From: Microbacterium sp.
GTDB lineage: Bacteria; Actinomycetota; Actinomycetes; Actinomycetales; Microbacteriaceae
Length of the DNA stretch: 22,978 bases
Assembly: GCA_003248655.1 (NCBI GenBank)
Contig: QFPM01000027.1
Coordinates: forward strand, 1-22,978
Direction of reading: 5' to 3'
Positions 22,904 through 22,978 of this stretch are shown here, piece after piece. Numbering within the stretch: the first letter of the stretch is position 1; every line of letters begins with the position of its first letter. Position numbers and translations under genes: made by a program. The notes below the pieces were generated by a model that saw only the letters and a list, made by a program, of their open reading frames with translations, had not been told where the DNA came from and searched no databases.

Positions 22904-22978
22904 ATGAACAAGCTCGTCGCTCAGACGCTGGCGAAGAAGGAGAACGGCGAGAAGGGCTTCACCCTGATCGAGCTCCTC
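22904..22978 (+). CDS. Type IV prepilin, 5' part only (runs off the window)
   Basis: The first 25 codons of a major-pilin-type gene are present. A 17-residue charged leader ends in EKG, followed by FTLIELL. This is the class III prepilin signal: cleavage after Gly by prepilin peptidase PilD, N-methylation of the new Phe, and the conserved Glu at mature position +5. The ATG has AAAGGAA seven bases upstream. It is the substrate of the PilB/PilT/PilC machine encoded just before. Major pilin, minor pilin or pseudopilin cannot be distinguished because the window ends inside the first helix. Confidence 0.9.
   Translation, partial: MNKLVAQTLAKKENGEKGFTLIELL

Overview
The window is high-GC DNA whose gene content and codon habits fit a Gram-positive actinobacterium, most likely Microbacteriaceae (Microbacterium-like). 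The pointers are the DUF5692 protein, the cold-shock protein beside a linoleoyl-type desaturase, the pil genes, and the heptamer GGATGCC/GGCATCC, which is frequent to the right of about 11.9 kb. No tRNA, rRNA or CRISPR array was seen.

Region 1 (1-7.5 kb, + strand) is a compact defence island of lower GC. Type I restriction genes hsdS-hsdR lead into a CD-NTase, a Cap15-like 2TM/beta-barrel effector (together a minimal CBASS) and a Schlafen/AlbA_2-like protein. Junctions are -4, +35, 0 and -4 bp, so all five genes may be one transcript. hsdM is not in the window and is presumably to the left. In CBASS the cyclase would make a cyclic nucleotide on infection and the membrane effector would bind it and damage the membrane. 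The role of the third protein is open.

Region 2 (7.5-10.9 kb, mostly - strand) has two paralogous tandem-HTH genes. Each is preceded by the same perfect 33-bp sequence and a terminator-like hairpin. Between them lie a fatty-acid desaturase and a cold-shock gene. Beyond the second copy is only the C-terminal stump of an alpha/beta hydrolase. This looks like an insertion and rearrangement zone at the edge of the island.

Region 3 (10.9-17.4 kb) looks like chromosomal backbone: a DUF5692 membrane protein divergent from a TetR regulator, a flavin amine oxidase followed by an orphan NrdI-like flavodoxin, and a full-length bifunctional AdhE with a GntR/FadR-type operator in its promoter.

Region 4 (17.4 kb to the end) is the start of a type IV pilus operon: a good TTGACA-N17-TAATAC promoter, a leader of about 240 nt with a small upstream ORF, then pilB, pilT, pilC and the first 25 codons of a prepilin.

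The best candidates for something undescribed are the third gene coupled to the CBASS pair and the HTH cassettes with the 33-bp repeat. All calls come from reading the sequence; no database search was run.
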